Below, piece by piece: positions 55,116 through 63,625 of a DNA stretch of 64,000 bases. Source of the DNA: Achromobacter arsenitoxydans SY8 (GTDB lineage: Bacteria; Pseudomonadota; Gammaproteobacteria; Burkholderiales; Burkholderiaceae_B); assembly GCF_000236785.1 (NCBI RefSeq), contig NZ_AGUF01000058.1, positions 1 through 64,000 on the forward strand, given 5' to 3'. Both the position numbers and the translations under genes were made by a program. Each line of letters opens with the position of its first letter. Positions within the stretch are counted from its first letter, which is position 1. The notes under the pieces are model-generated. The model saw only the letters and a list, made by a program, of their open reading frames with translations, did not search any database and had not been told where the DNA came from.

Positions 55116-56036
55116 TCAGCCCCGCGCCGGAAACAGGCCGGAGGGCCGGAACACCAGCACAGCCGCCATCAATACGTAAATAGCGATGGCGGCGAGCGTC
55201 GGGCCGACGCTGGAAGCCACGGCCGGAGAAAAGACCTGGCGCAGCAGCATCGGCAGGAAGGCCCGCCCCGCCGTGTCGACCATGCCCACCAGCAGGGCGC
55301 CGACAAAGGCGCCCCGGATCGAGCCGATACCCCCGATGACGATGCACACCAGCACCAGGATCAGGATTTCCTCGCCCATGCCCACCTGCACCGAGGTGAT
55401 CGGCCCCAGCAGCGCGCCAGCCACGGCGGCCAGCATGGCGCCCAGCACGAACACGCCCAGGAACAGCAGCGGCACGCGCACGCCCATCAGGGTGGCCATC
55501 TGGCGGTTGGACGCGCCGGCCCGCACCAGCACGCCGGCGCGAGTGCGCGTCACGAACCAGTACAGACCCGCCGCGGCGGCCACGCCGAACACGATGATCA
55601 TCAGGCGGTAGGCCGGGTACAGCAGGTCGGGCAGGAGGCGCACGGGGCCGGACAGCACCGCAGGCATGTTGAGCATGACCGGGGCGGGTCCCCAGATCAT
55701 CTTGACCAGGTCATTGGCGATGAGAATGACCGCGTAGGTGCCCAGCACCTGCGCCAGGTGATCGCGCAGCGCCAGGCGGCGGATCAGCGTGAGTTCCAGC
55801 ACGATGCCGACGATGCCCGTCGCGACCGCGGCCACCAGGACGGCGGCCGTGAATGAACCCGTGCGTTGCATGGTTTCGGCGGCGACATAGGCGCCAGCCA
55901 TGTAGAGCGAGCCGTGAGCCAGATTCATGATGTCCATGATGCCGAACACCAGGGTCAGCCCGGCCGCGATCAGAAACAACATCAACCCAAACTGCAGACC
56001 GTTCAGCAATTGCTCGACGATCAGCGTAAACGTCAT
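55116..56036 (-). CDS. livH: Branched-chain-type ABC transporter permease LivH
   Basis: 306 residues. QLLNGLQFGLMLFLIAAGLTLVFGIMDIMNLAHGSLYMAGAY at the N-terminus and GGIGSIRGAFVGALLVG near the C-terminus are LivH marks. Preceded by a 227-base gap that carries a hairpin cluster after livK, likely lowering downstream expression relative to the binding protein. Confidence 0.93.
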   Translation of the reverse strand: MTFTLIVEQLLNGLQFGLMLFLIAAGLTLVFGIMDIMNLAHGSLYMAGAYVAAETMQRTGSFTAAVLVAAVATGIVGIVLELTLIRRLALRDHLAQVLGTYAVILIANDLVKMIWGPAPVMLNMPAVLSGPVRLLPDLLYPAYRLMIIVFGVAAAAGLYWFVTRTRAGVLVRAGASNRQMATLMGVRVPLLFLGVFVLGAMLAAVAGALLGPITSVQVGMGEEILILVLVCIVIGGIGSIRGAFVGALLVGMVDTAGRAFLPMLLRQVFSPAVASSVGPTLAAIAIYVLMAAVLVFRPSGLFPARG

Positions 56037-56154
56037 GAAAACTTCCCCCTTGCCGCGCGATGCCGATGGGCCCTCGCGACCAAATCACTAAGCTATCCAA
56101 CCTGCTTCCCGCAACTATCCGCAGCGCACGATTCATGAGCCGCCGCCACGCGCG

Positions 56155-56263
56155 GTCGCGCGGAGCCGGCTTTGCCGGTCCGCAGCGACGCCCCCTTGAG
56201 GGGGAAGCGCGCAGCGCTTCGGGGGTGGGCCCCATTCCGGAAGCGCAAAGCGCTTCGGGGGGG
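56155..56263. repeat. Hairpin cluster directly after livK
   Basis: Four short hairpins in a row: CCGGC-TTT-GCCGG, CCCCC-TTGA-GGGGG, AAGCGC-GCA-GCGCTT and AAGCGC-AAA-GCGCTT, the last two each followed by CGGGGG. On the minus strand they begin immediately after the livK stop codon. I recognise this as an intergenic repeat type common in Bordetella/Achromobacter. A role in mRNA stability or attenuation between livK and livH is inferred. Confidence 0.7.
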
Positions 56264-57430
56264 TCACATCTTTTTGCAGTCGCCGACGTAGACGTCCTGA
56301 TACTTGTCGAACACCTTGCCCACCAGCTTGTTGGTGATGCGGCCGCTGCCGTCCTTTTCGACGACGCGCAGGTAGTAGGCCTGGATGGGGTAGTGGTTCT
56401 TGCCGTAGGTGAAGCTGCCGCGCACCGAGGGGTAATCGGCCTTTTCCAGCGCCTTCACGATGGCTTCGCGGTCTGACGCCTTGCCGCCGGCCTGCTTGAC
56501 GGCGGCGTCCATGGCCATGATCACGTCGTAGGCCTGGGCGGCGTAGACCGACGGGTAGCGGCCGTTGTATTCCTTGCGGAACGCGTCCACGAAGGCCTTG
56601 TTCTGCGGCACGTCCAGGTCATGCGCCCACTGCGCCGTGTTGTACATGCCCAGCATGGGGTCGCCCACGGCCTGGATCACGTCTTCGTCGGCCGAGAAGC
56701 CCGGGCCGATCAGCTTGACGCTTTGCGACAGGCCGGCGGACACGAACTGCTTGACGAAGTTGATGCCCATGCCGCCCGGCAGGAAGATGTAGACGGCGTC
56801 GGGCTTGGCGGCGCGGATCTGCGCGATCTCGGCGGCGTAGTCGATCTGGCCTAGCTTGGTGTAGACCTCGTCGCCGGGCGCGGTCTTGTAGCCGCGCTTG
56901 AAGCCGGTCAGCGCATCCTTGCCCGCCGGATAGTCCGGGGCCATGATGAACATCTTCTTGAAGCCGCGGTCCGCGGCGACCTTGCCGGCCGCCTCATGGA
57001 AGGCGTCGTTCTGGTAGGACGTGCCGAACCAGTAGTTGTTGCACTGGGCGCCGGCGAACTGGCTGGGGCCGGGATTGTTCGACAGGTAGGGCACCTTGGC
57101 GGCGAACAGCGCCGGGCCGACGGCCAGGGCAACGTTCGAGCCGATGGGGCCGGTAAAGAAGTCGACCTTTTCGCGCTGGATGTAGCGCGTGACGAGCTGG
57201 CGGGCCTGGTCCGGATTGCCGCCCATGTCGGTTTGCACAAATTCCGCGGGCTGTCCGCCCAGCTTGCTGCCCAGCTGCTTGATGGCCAGGTTGAAGCCGT
57301 CGCGGGCTTCGGCGCCAAGCGCCGAGAACGGGCCGGAGATGTCGTTGGCGATGCCGACCTTGATGGTGTCGGCATGGGCCAATGCCGGAACCAGGGCGGC
57401 GGCAGCCAGAAGGGAAGTGATCAAACGCAT
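56264..57430 (-). CDS. livK: Branched-chain-type ABC transporter substrate-binding protein LivK
   Basis: 388 residues. Signal peptide 1-21 ending ALAHA. Binding fold type I with IKVGIANDISGPFSALGAEARDGFNLAI, MAPDYPAGKDALTGFKRGY and YIFLPGGMGINFVKQF. Related proteins bind aromatic acids as well as amino acids. First gene of livKHMGF. Its promoter lies in the 326-base divergent region that carries the operator-like site 57610-57629. Confidence 0.93.
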   Translation of the reverse strand: MRLITSLLAAAALVPALAHADTIKVGIANDISGPFSALGAEARDGFNLAIKQLGSKLGGQPAEFVQTDMGGNPDQARQLVTRYIQREKVDFFTGPIGSNVALAVGPALFAAKVPYLSNNPGPSQFAGAQCNNYWFGTSYQNDAFHEAAGKVAADRGFKKMFIMAPDYPAGKDALTGFKRGYKTAPGDEVYTKLGQIDYAAEIAQIRAAKPDAVYIFLPGGMGINFVKQFVSAGLSQSVKLIGPGFSADEDVIQAVGDPMLGMYNTAQWAHDLDVPQNKAFVDAFRKEYNGRYPSVYAAQAYDVIMAMDAAVKQAGGKASDREAIVKALEKADYPSVRGSFTYGKNHYPIQAYYLRVVEKDGSGRITNKLVGKVFDKYQDVYVGDCKKM

Positions 57431-57756
57431 GGTGGTGTGCTCCGTGCGCGAGCCCGCGCAGAGGGTGTTCTTTTTGAAGGTGCGATTCGAAAGACTTCTA
57501 TGTCCGGCCAACCGGCGCCATTGCGCCGCCGTCAGGCCGGTGCCGGCAAGAAGTATTGCCTGCAACGCCGTGATCCCGTCATGCAGCAAAGGGAAAACTG
57601 GCGTGGTTCATAGTTTAGGTTTAAAGTATTCGGCAAAACAAGTCTAGGGTTTTTACCAAAGGGTTATTACTAAGAGGGCCTTTGCCCACAAGCCTTTGTC
57701 CGCAAGCGATTGTCCGCAAACCCTGCCTTCGGGCCGTTGCCGGCAATGTCTTGCCC
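57431..57756. other. Divergent promoter region between livK and the HGGYW hydrolase
   Basis: 326 bases without a gene. Contains the operator-like palindrome at 57610-57629, AT-rich surroundings (TTTACCAAAGGGTTATTAC) and a direct repeat of the half AGTCTAGG downstream of AGTTTAGG. Promoters for both directions are expected here. Confidence 0.6.
57610..57629. promoter_or_regulatory. Operator-like palindrome between livK and hydrolase-marR (probable MarR site, copy 2)
   Basis: ATAGTTTAGG-TTTAAAGTAT: 17 of 20 bases match 44773-44792. The left half ATAGTTTA mirrors TTAAAGTAT with one mismatch at position 4. It stands 180 bases from livK and 128 from the hydrolase start. The MarR gene at 58697 is the obvious candidate to bind it. 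Confidence 0.6.
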
Positions 57757-58704
57757 ATGAGTTCAAACCACGAACCTGCCGCCATGGTTACCCTTTACCG
57801 CAACTACGACCGCGCCGCACTGGACGTCCAGTACAACGCTCGCGCGACAGTACCCGACATCCAGCCGATACTCAAGAAATACGCCGAGGACAGCGCCGTG
57901 GCGCGGCGCACGCTGGAATGCGCGCTGGACGTGCCGTTCGGCATGCATCCCGACGAATTGCTGGACATATTTCCAGCCGCGGGAGCCGCTCCCGGCAAGC
58001 CCGGCGCGCCCGTCTTCGTGTTCATCCACGGCGGCTACTGGCGCCTGCTTTCCAAGAACGAATCCAGCGGCATGGCGCCCGCTTTCACGCAGGCGGGCGC
58101 GGTGGTCGTGTCGGTGAACTATTCGCTGGCGCCTGCCGTCACCCTGGACCGCATCGTCGACCAGAACCGGCGCGCGCTGGCCTGGGTGCATCGCCACATC
58201 GCCGAATACGGCGGCGACCCGGCGCGCATCCACATCTGCGGCAGCTCCGCCGGCGGGCATCTGGTCGGCGCGCTGCTGGCCGGGGGCTGGCACGCCAGCT
58301 ACGACGTGCCGCCCGGCGTGGTCCGCGGCGCCGCGCCCCTGTCGGGCCTGTTCGACCTGCGGCCGCTGGTGCACACCCACATCAACGAATGGATGCGCAT
58401 GAGCGAGGCCGACGCCATCCGCAACAGCCCGGCGCTGCAGTTGCCGCAGGCCGGCTGCCCGCTGGTGGTCAGCTACGGCGAATCCGAAACCGACGAATTC
58501 AAGCGCCAGAGCGACGACTATCTTGCCGCCTGGCGCGAACGCGGTTTTCCCGGCAGCTATGTCCCGATGCCCGGCACAAATCACTACGATATCGTCCTGA
58601 CGCTCAATGATCCGCATAGCCCGCTGACCCAAGCCATCTTCGAACAGATGGGTCTGGCGCCCGCTCCTTCACGCATTCCCGGTATCCTTCCCCGCCATGA
58701 CTGA
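57757..58704 (+). CDS. Alpha/beta-hydrolase of the HGGYW arylformamidase type
   Basis: 315 residues from the ATG at 57757 (MSSNHEP); ATG 57784 is an alternative, and neither has a strong ribosome-binding site. Oxyanion motif FIHGGYWRLL, nucleophile CGSSAGGHLVGALL, acidic YGESETDEFKRQ and histidine GTNHYDIV. HGGYW is the hallmark of animal-type kynurenine formamidases, which make kynurenine from N-formylkynurenine; carbamate or aryl ester hydrolysis is also possible. Overlaps the marR gene and faces livK, linking it to anthranilate metabolism. Confidence 0.85.
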   Translation: MSSNHEPAAMVTLYRNYDRAALDVQYNARATVPDIQPILKKYAEDSAVARRTLECALDVPFGMHPDELLDIFPAAGAAPGKPGAPVFVFIHGGYWRLLSKNESSGMAPAFTQAGAVVVSVNYSLAPAVTLDRIVDQNRRALAWVHRHIAEYGGDPARIHICGSSAGGHLVGALLAGGWHASYDVPPGVVRGAAPLSGLFDLRPLVHTHINEWMRMSEADAIRNSPALQLPQAGCPLVVSYGESETDEFKRQSDDYLAAWRERGFPGSYVPMPGTNHYDIVLTLNDPHSPLTQAIFEQMGLAPAPSRIPGILPRHD

Positions 58705-59191
58705 CTCCCCCGACCTGGAATCCCGCGCCGCGCCCGACGACCATCACGCGCTGCGCCTGTGGCTGCGCATGCTGACCTGCGCCAATCTCATCGAAGGAGA
58801 GATCCGCAGCCGCCTGCGCAACGAATTCGACACCACCCTGCCCCGCTTCGACCTGATGGCGCAATTGCAGCGCGCGCCCAAGGGCATGAAGATGGGCGAG
58901 CTGTCGCGCCACATGATGGTCACCAACGGCAATATCACGGGCATCACTGACCAGCTCGAAAAAGAGGGCCTGGTGGTCCGCACCAAGGTCGAATCCGACC
59001 GCCGCAGCTCGCTGATCAAACTGACCCCGCAGGGCAAGAAGAGCTTTGCACGCATGGCGCGCGCTCACGAATCCTGGGTCAAGTCCATGTTCGAAGACCT
59101 GCCCGAAGCCAGCCGCAACGCCCTGTTCCAGGCCCTGGGCGAGCTCAAGCTGCAGGTCGTGGCCACCCGGTCGGAATCCGCCCGGGACTGA
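58697..59191 (+). CDS. MarR-family transcriptional regulator
   Basis: 164 residues. Winged helix at about 50-120: KMGELSRHMMVTNGNITGITDQLEKEGLVVRTKVESDRRSSLIKLT, with the wing DRRSS. Related regulators repress benzoyl-CoA or 2-aminobenzoyl-CoA operons and release DNA on binding the CoA thioester. Overlaps the hydrolase gene by 8 bases. Likely controls both abm and liv promoters. Confidence 0.92.
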   Translation: MTDSPDLESRAAPDDHHALRLWLRMLTCANLIEGEIRSRLRNEFDTTLPRFDLMAQLQRAPKGMKMGELSRHMMVTNGNITGITDQLEKEGLVVRTKVESDRRSSLIKLTPQGKKSFARMARAHESWVKSMFEDLPEASRNALFQALGELKLQVVATRSESARD

Positions 59192-59241
59192 CGCCGGCGG
59201 GGCGCTGAAACCGGCGCCCCGTTTGGCGCATAATTGCCGCC

Positions 59242-60282
59242 ATGATTCCGGTTTCCCTTCCTGGCGGTAATTTCTACGTACTGATGGCGGCCTCCCTGGC
59301 CTGCCTCTCTACGCTGCTGACCTGGCTGGCCGTGCTGGCCACGTCGCGCGGCGCGCGCGAGTGGCTGGGCGGCCACCGCCGCCGCGGCACCCTGATGATG
59401 GCCTTCCTGGCCGTCATCGGCGCCATTTTCCCCATCCAGCAGTTCAGCCTGTGGTTCTCGGCCCAGCGCGAAGCGCAGGCCGACGACAGCCGCAAGACGG
59501 TGCTGGCCCAGCCCACCAAGCTGGCGGGCGTGGAGATGCCTGCCGGCACCGTGCTCAGCCTGACCACGCCCGGCGAGCTGGCGTCGTTCGACAAGGCCGT
59601 TTTTCCCGAGGCCCACCCCGCTCCCATCCAGGGCATGCAGGCCACCCGGCTGTTCCGCTACCCGGCGTCCAGCCGGCAGGCCGAAACGCTGTCCGCCGAG
59701 ATCGCCCGCGACCAGGCGCTGGAGGGCTGGCTTTGCGCGCACGGCCACCGGGTCGAGTTCGTGGTCCAGGGCGGGCAACCCCATTTCGCCAGCTGCCACC
59801 TGGCCATCGGCAATACGCTGGACCAGCAGCCGGTGCCGGCGGGCGCCTGGCTCAAGGTCGAGCAGGCCGCCCGCGGCACGCCGCTGGACGCCGCCAGCGC
59901 CACCCCGCGCTGGCTGCTGCGCACGGAAGGCAGCGACGCCCTGACCGTGGCGCGGATCCCCTTGCTGAAGGTGGACATGCAACTGGATGGCCAGCGCCGC
60001 ATGGTCGGCTTCGAGGGCCTGATCGCCCGCGACACCGTGCTGGGCGACATGACCTATCCGCCCGGCACCCGCGTCCTGTCCGCCAACCCGCGCCTGCAAG
60101 GCGCGCAGACCGGCGACCTGCTGTTTTCGCCTTCGCGCGGACGCTCGGCGCGCCGGGCCGGCGGCGAAGACGTGCCCGCGGGCAAATCGGTGCTGCAGGC
60201 GCCGGACGGCACCGTGCGCAGCGTGCTCGGCAACCGGGAAGCCGGCGTGCTGGACGTGGCCGCGATGCGCATCGGCCCCTGA
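59242..60282 (+). CDS. Membrane protein of unknown function
   Basis: 346 residues; not recognised. Two hydrophobic segments near the N-terminus (about 11-33 and 48-72) with a basic loop ARGAREWLGGHRRRG between them, followed by a soluble, probably periplasmic domain of about 270 residues that includes LFRYPASSRQAETLSAEIARDQALEGWLCAHGH and PPGTRVLSANPRLQG. A single cysteine pair (about 164 and 180) might form a disulfide. A CATAAT box ends 7 bases before the ATG, so the transcript may be leaderless. Lies between marR and argJ on the same strand. Confidence 0.75.
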   Translation: MIPVSLPGGNFYVLMAASLACLSTLLTWLAVLATSRGAREWLGGHRRRGTLMMAFLAVIGAIFPIQQFSLWFSAQREAQADDSRKTVLAQPTKLAGVEMPAGTVLSLTTPGELASFDKAVFPEAHPAPIQGMQATRLFRYPASSRQAETLSAEIARDQALEGWLCAHGHRVEFVVQGGQPHFASCHLAIGNTLDQQPVPAGAWLKVEQAARGTPLDAASATPRWLLRTEGSDALTVARIPLLKVDMQLDGQRRMVGFEGLIARDTVLGDMTYPPGTRVLSANPRLQGAQTGDLLFSPSRGRSARRAGGEDVPAGKSVLQAPDGTVRSVLGNREAGVLDVAAMRIGP

Positions 60283-60390
60283 CGGCCCTGCCCGCCCCTC
60301 CACCCGAAAGCGGTGGGATAATACGAAGCTTTCCCGCGCGCCGCCTTGCCTGGCGGCGGTTCCGTCCCGCTCACACCAAGAGACGAAGTC

Positions 60391-61617
60391 ATGGCCGTTA
60401 ATCTGCAGATCCCCTCCGAGTCCGAAATTTTTCCTGTTGCCGGCGTAGAAATCGGCGTCACCGAGGCCGGCATCCGCAAAGCCAACCGACGTGACCTGAC
60501 GGTGTTCCGGCTGGCCGAAGGCGCCAGCGTGGCGGGCGTGTTCACGCGCAACCGCTTCTGCGCCGCTCCCGTGCAGGTCTGCCAGGCCCACCTGGCCGCT
60601 GGCGGTCCGATCAGCGCGCTGGTGATCAACACGGGCAACGCCAACGCCGGCACCGGCGAGGAAGGCCTGAAGAAGGCCAAGGACACCTGCGAGGCGCTGG
60701 GCAAGCTGCTGGGCGTGCCCGCCGCGCAGATCCTGCCGTTCTCCACCGGCGTCATCCTGGAACCGCTGCCCCTGGACCGCCTGGTCGCGGGCCTGCCCGG
60801 CGCCATCGCCAACCTGGCCGCCGACCACTGGTCCAGCGCCGCCCACGGCATCATGACCACCGACACGCTGCCGAAGATCTCGTCGGCCAAGGTGCAGATC
60901 GAGGGCAAGACCGTCACCTTCACCGGCATCAGCAAGGGCGCCGGCATGATCCGCCCCAACATGGCCACCATGCTGAGCTTCCTGGCCACCGACGCCGGCA
61001 TCGCCCAGCCGCTGCTGCGCAAGCTGGCCGTGGAAATCGCCGACGCCTCGTTCAACCGCATCACGGTGGACGGCGACACCTCCACCAATGACTCCTTCAT
61101 CATCGCCGCCACCGGCAAGTCCGGCGTCAACGTCAACAGCGAGTCCGACGCCGCCTACGCGGCCGTGCGCGAGGCGCTGACGGCCGCCGCGCTGGACCTG
61201 GCGACCAAGATCGTGCGCGACGCCGAAGGCGCCACCAAGTTCATGACCATCCGCGTCGAGGAAGCCGGCACCACCGAGGAAGCCCTGAAGGTCGCCTACG
61301 CCGTCGCGCATTCGCCGCTGGTCAAGACCGCCTTCTTCGCTTCGGACCCCAACCTGGGCCGCATCCTGGCCGCCGTGGGTTACGCCGGCATCGACGACCT
61401 GGACGTGTCCAACATCCGCCTGTGGCTGGACGACGTGCTGGTTGCCAAGGACGGCGGCCGCAACCCCGCCTACCAGGAAGCCGACGGCCAGCGCGTGATG
61501 AAGCAGGCCGAGATCTCGGTGCGCATCGCGCTGGGCCGCGGCCAGGTCAGCGACACCGTCTACACCTGCGACTTCTCGCACGAATACGTGTCGATCAACG
61601 CCGACTACCGTTCCTGA
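60391..61617 (+). CDS. argJ: Bifunctional ornithine acetyltransferase / N-acetylglutamate synthase
   Basis: 408 residues. Recycles the acetyl group in arginine synthesis. The self-cleavage site is between Ala192 and Thr193 in PNMATMLSF; Thr193 becomes the nucleophile of the beta chain. Also seen: [15 protein letters not shown] and PFSTGVI (oxyanion), [10 protein letters not shown], and the C-terminal [12 protein letters not shown]. The start [13 protein letters not shown] at 60391 is favoured over ATG 60346. A GGATAAT box at 60313-60319 may be its -10 element. Confidence 0.95.
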   Translation: MAVNLQIPSESEIFPVAGVEIGVTEAGIRKANRRDLTVFRLAEGASVAGVFTRNRFCAAPVQVCQAHLAAGGPISALVINTGNANAGTGEEGLKKAKDTCEALGKLLGVPAAQILPFSTGVILEPLPLDRLVAGLPGAIANLAADHWSSAAHGIMTTDTLPKISSAKVQIEGKTVTFTGISKGAGMIRPNMATMLSFLATDAGIAQPLLRKLAVEIADASFNRITVDGDTSTNDSFIIAATGKSGVNVNSESDAAYAAVREALTAAALDLATKIVRDAEGATKFMTIRVEEAGTTEEALKVAYAVAHSPLVKTAFFASDPNLGRILAAVGYAGIDDLDVSNIRLWLDDVLVAKDGGRNPAYQEADGQRVMKQAEISVRIALGRGQVSDTVYTCDFSHEYVSINADYRS

Positions 61618-61622
61618 TCGAC

Positions 61623-62489
61623 ATGACGGCCAACGAGTTCACCAACCTCATCCAGCGCGCCGAGCGCGTGCTGGCGCAGCTGGAGGCCTTCCTGCCTCCG
61701 GCCACGCCCGAGATCGACTGGACGGCCCACGCGTTCCGCTGGCGCAAGCGCGGCGCGCGCGGCTGGCTGGACGCCGTGCGCCATGTGGCGCGCATCGACC
61801 TCGAAGACCTGCAGCACATCGAGCGCCAGAAGGCCACCATCGACCGCAACACGCTGCAGTTCCTTGAAAACAAGCCCGCCAACAACGTGCTGATGACCGG
61901 CGCCCGGGGCACCGGCAAGAGCTCGCTGGTCAAGGCCATGCTGGCCGCCTATGGCGACCGCGGACTGCGCCTGATCGAAGTCGACAAGTCCGACCTCGGC
62001 GACCTGGCCGACATCGTGGAGCTGGTCGCCTCGCGCCCGGAACGCTTCATCGTGTTCTGCGACGACCTGTCCTTCGAGGAAGGCGAAGCCGGCTACAAGG
62101 CGCTCAAGTCCGTGCTGGACGGCTCGGTGTCGGCCTCGGGCGACAACGTGCTGATCTACGCCACGTCCAACCGGCGCCACCTGATGCCGGAATACTTGAG
62201 CGAGAATCTGCAGGCCAAGCACCAGCCCGACGGCGAGATCCATCCGGGCGAAACCGTCGAAGAAAAAATCTCGCTGTCCGAGCGCTTCGGCCTGTGGCTG
62301 TCGTTCTACCCGTTCAAGCAGGACGACTACCTGGACATCGTGCACCACTGGCTGCGCGAACTGGGCTGCCCCGAAGCGCAGATCGAACCCTCGCGCACCG
62401 AGGCGCTGCAATGGACGATCGAACGCGGATCGCGGTCTGGCCGCGTGGCCTATCAGTTCGCACGCGACTGGGCGGCCCGCCATGTCTGA
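61623..62489 (+). CDS. DUF815-family P-loop ATPase
   Basis: 288 residues. AAA-like ATP-binding protein of unknown role. Walker A MTGARGTGKSSLVKA at about residue 97, Walker B RFIVFCDDLSFEEGE, sensor-like IYATSNRRHLMP and LSERFGLWLSFYPF. Five bases after argJ and overlapping the Nudix gene by 8; this order is common in betaproteobacteria, but the function is not known. Confidence 0.88.
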   Translation: MTANEFTNLIQRAERVLAQLEAFLPPATPEIDWTAHAFRWRKRGARGWLDAVRHVARIDLEDLQHIERQKATIDRNTLQFLENKPANNVLMTGARGTGKSSLVKAMLAAYGDRGLRLIEVDKSDLGDLADIVELVASRPERFIVFCDDLSFEEGEAGYKALKSVLDGSVSASGDNVLIYATSNRRHLMPEYLSENLQAKHQPDGEIHPGETVEEKISLSERFGLWLSFYPFKQDDYLDIVHHWLRELGCPEAQIEPSRTEALQWTIERGSRSGRVAYQFARDWAARHV

Positions 62490-63444
62490 GAAGATCGTCG
62501 ACGTCGCCGCTGGCCTGATCCTGCGTCCCGACGGCAAGCTGCTGCTGGGGCAGCGCCCCGAAGGCAAGCCGTGGTCGGGCTGGTGGGAACTTCCCGGCGG
62601 CAAGCTCGAACCCGGCGAGACCGTACTGGAAGCGCTGGCGCGAGAACTGCAGGAAGAAATCGGCATCCGCGTCACGCAATCGCGTCCCTGGGTCACCTAT
62701 GTGCACGTCTATCCGCACACCACCGTGCGGCTGGCGTTCTGCCACGTCACCGGCTGGGAAGGCGAACCGCAAAGCCTGGAGAACCAGCGCCTGGAATGGG
62801 TGGACCCGGCCAACGCGGCCTCGGTGGGCGACCTGCTGCCCGCCACCCTCCCCCCGCTGCGCTGGCTGCAGCTGCCCACCACCTACGGCATCAGTTCCGT
62901 CGGCTCGCGCGCCGGCATCGCGCCGTTCCTGGGCCGGCTGGAAGCCGCGCTGGCGCGCGGCGTGAAGCTGGTGCAATTGCGCGAACCGCAATGGCCGGAC
63001 GGCGTCGGCGCCAGTTCGCTGCACGAAGTCCTGCAGCAGGCCCTCAAGCGCTGCCGGGCGGCGGGCGCGCGCCTGCTGGTCAACAGCATCCACCCCGCCG
63101 CATGGTGGAAGGAAGCCGACGGCGTGCACCTGCGCACGGCGGACGCGGCGCGGCTGACCGCCCGCCCCGACCTGCCCAAGACCGCACTGGTGGGCGTGTC
63201 CGCGCACGACAACGCCCAGGTCGTGCATGCCCGCGACCTCGGCGCGGATTTCGCGGTGCTGGGCCCGGTGCTGGATACGCCCAGCCACCCCGGCGCGCCG
63301 ACGCTGGGCTGGGATGGTTTCGTGCAGGGCAACCGCGACGCGGGCATTCCGGTGTTCGCGCTGGGCGGGCAATCCACCCAGACCGTATCGCAGGCGCTGC
63401 GCCATGGCGCGCACGGCATTGCGGGAATACGCGGCATCCTCTGA
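62482..63444 (+). CDS. Nudix hydrolase fused to a ThiE-like domain (MutT type)
   Basis: 320 residues. Residues 1-130 form a MutT-like Nudix domain with box GGKLEPGETVLEALARELQEEIGI (written here as G-x5-E-x7-RELQEE-x-G), expected to hydrolyse 8-oxo-dGTP. Residues 140-320 form a thiamine-phosphate-synthase-like barrel: VKLVQLREPQWPDG, ARLLVNSIHP, DGVHLRTAD, FAVLGPVLDTPSHPG, VFALGGQST. The ThiE substrate residues are only partly kept. The fusion is known in proteobacteria; the role of the second half is open. Confidence 0.88.
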   Translation: MSEKIVDVAAGLILRPDGKLLLGQRPEGKPWSGWWELPGGKLEPGETVLEALARELQEEIGIRVTQSRPWVTYVHVYPHTTVRLAFCHVTGWEGEPQSLENQRLEWVDPANAASVGDLLPATLPPLRWLQLPTTYGISSVGSRAGIAPFLGRLEAALARGVKLVQLREPQWPDGVGASSLHEVLQQALKRCRAAGARLLVNSIHPAAWWKEADGVHLRTADAARLTARPDLPKTALVGVSAHDNAQVVHARDLGADFAVLGPVLDTPSHPGAPTLGWDGFVQGNRDAGIPVFALGGQSTQTVSQALRHGAHGIAGIRGIL

Positions 63445-63464
63445 CCCTCCCGCTTCGGCAAGAC

Positions 63465-63499
63465 GAAACGGCCCATGCCCAGCATGGGCCGTTTCATTT
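63465..63499 (+). terminator. Rho-independent terminator after the argJ-DUF815-Nudix operon
   Basis: GAAACGGCCCATGC-CCA-GCATGGGCCGTTTC followed by ATTT: a 13-bp perfect stem, three-base loop and short T-rich tail, 21 bases after the stop codon. Confidence 0.82.
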
Positions 63500-63625
63500 C
63501 CGGACCGGGAAATCGCGCATAGACCGAATCGGCGCGGCGATGCACCCTTCTCCCCGGGCCCCCCGCAAGCCGGCGGGCCAACGTGGGCCTGGCGGGCAGG
63601 TTCATGGCATCAACCTGAGGAAAAC

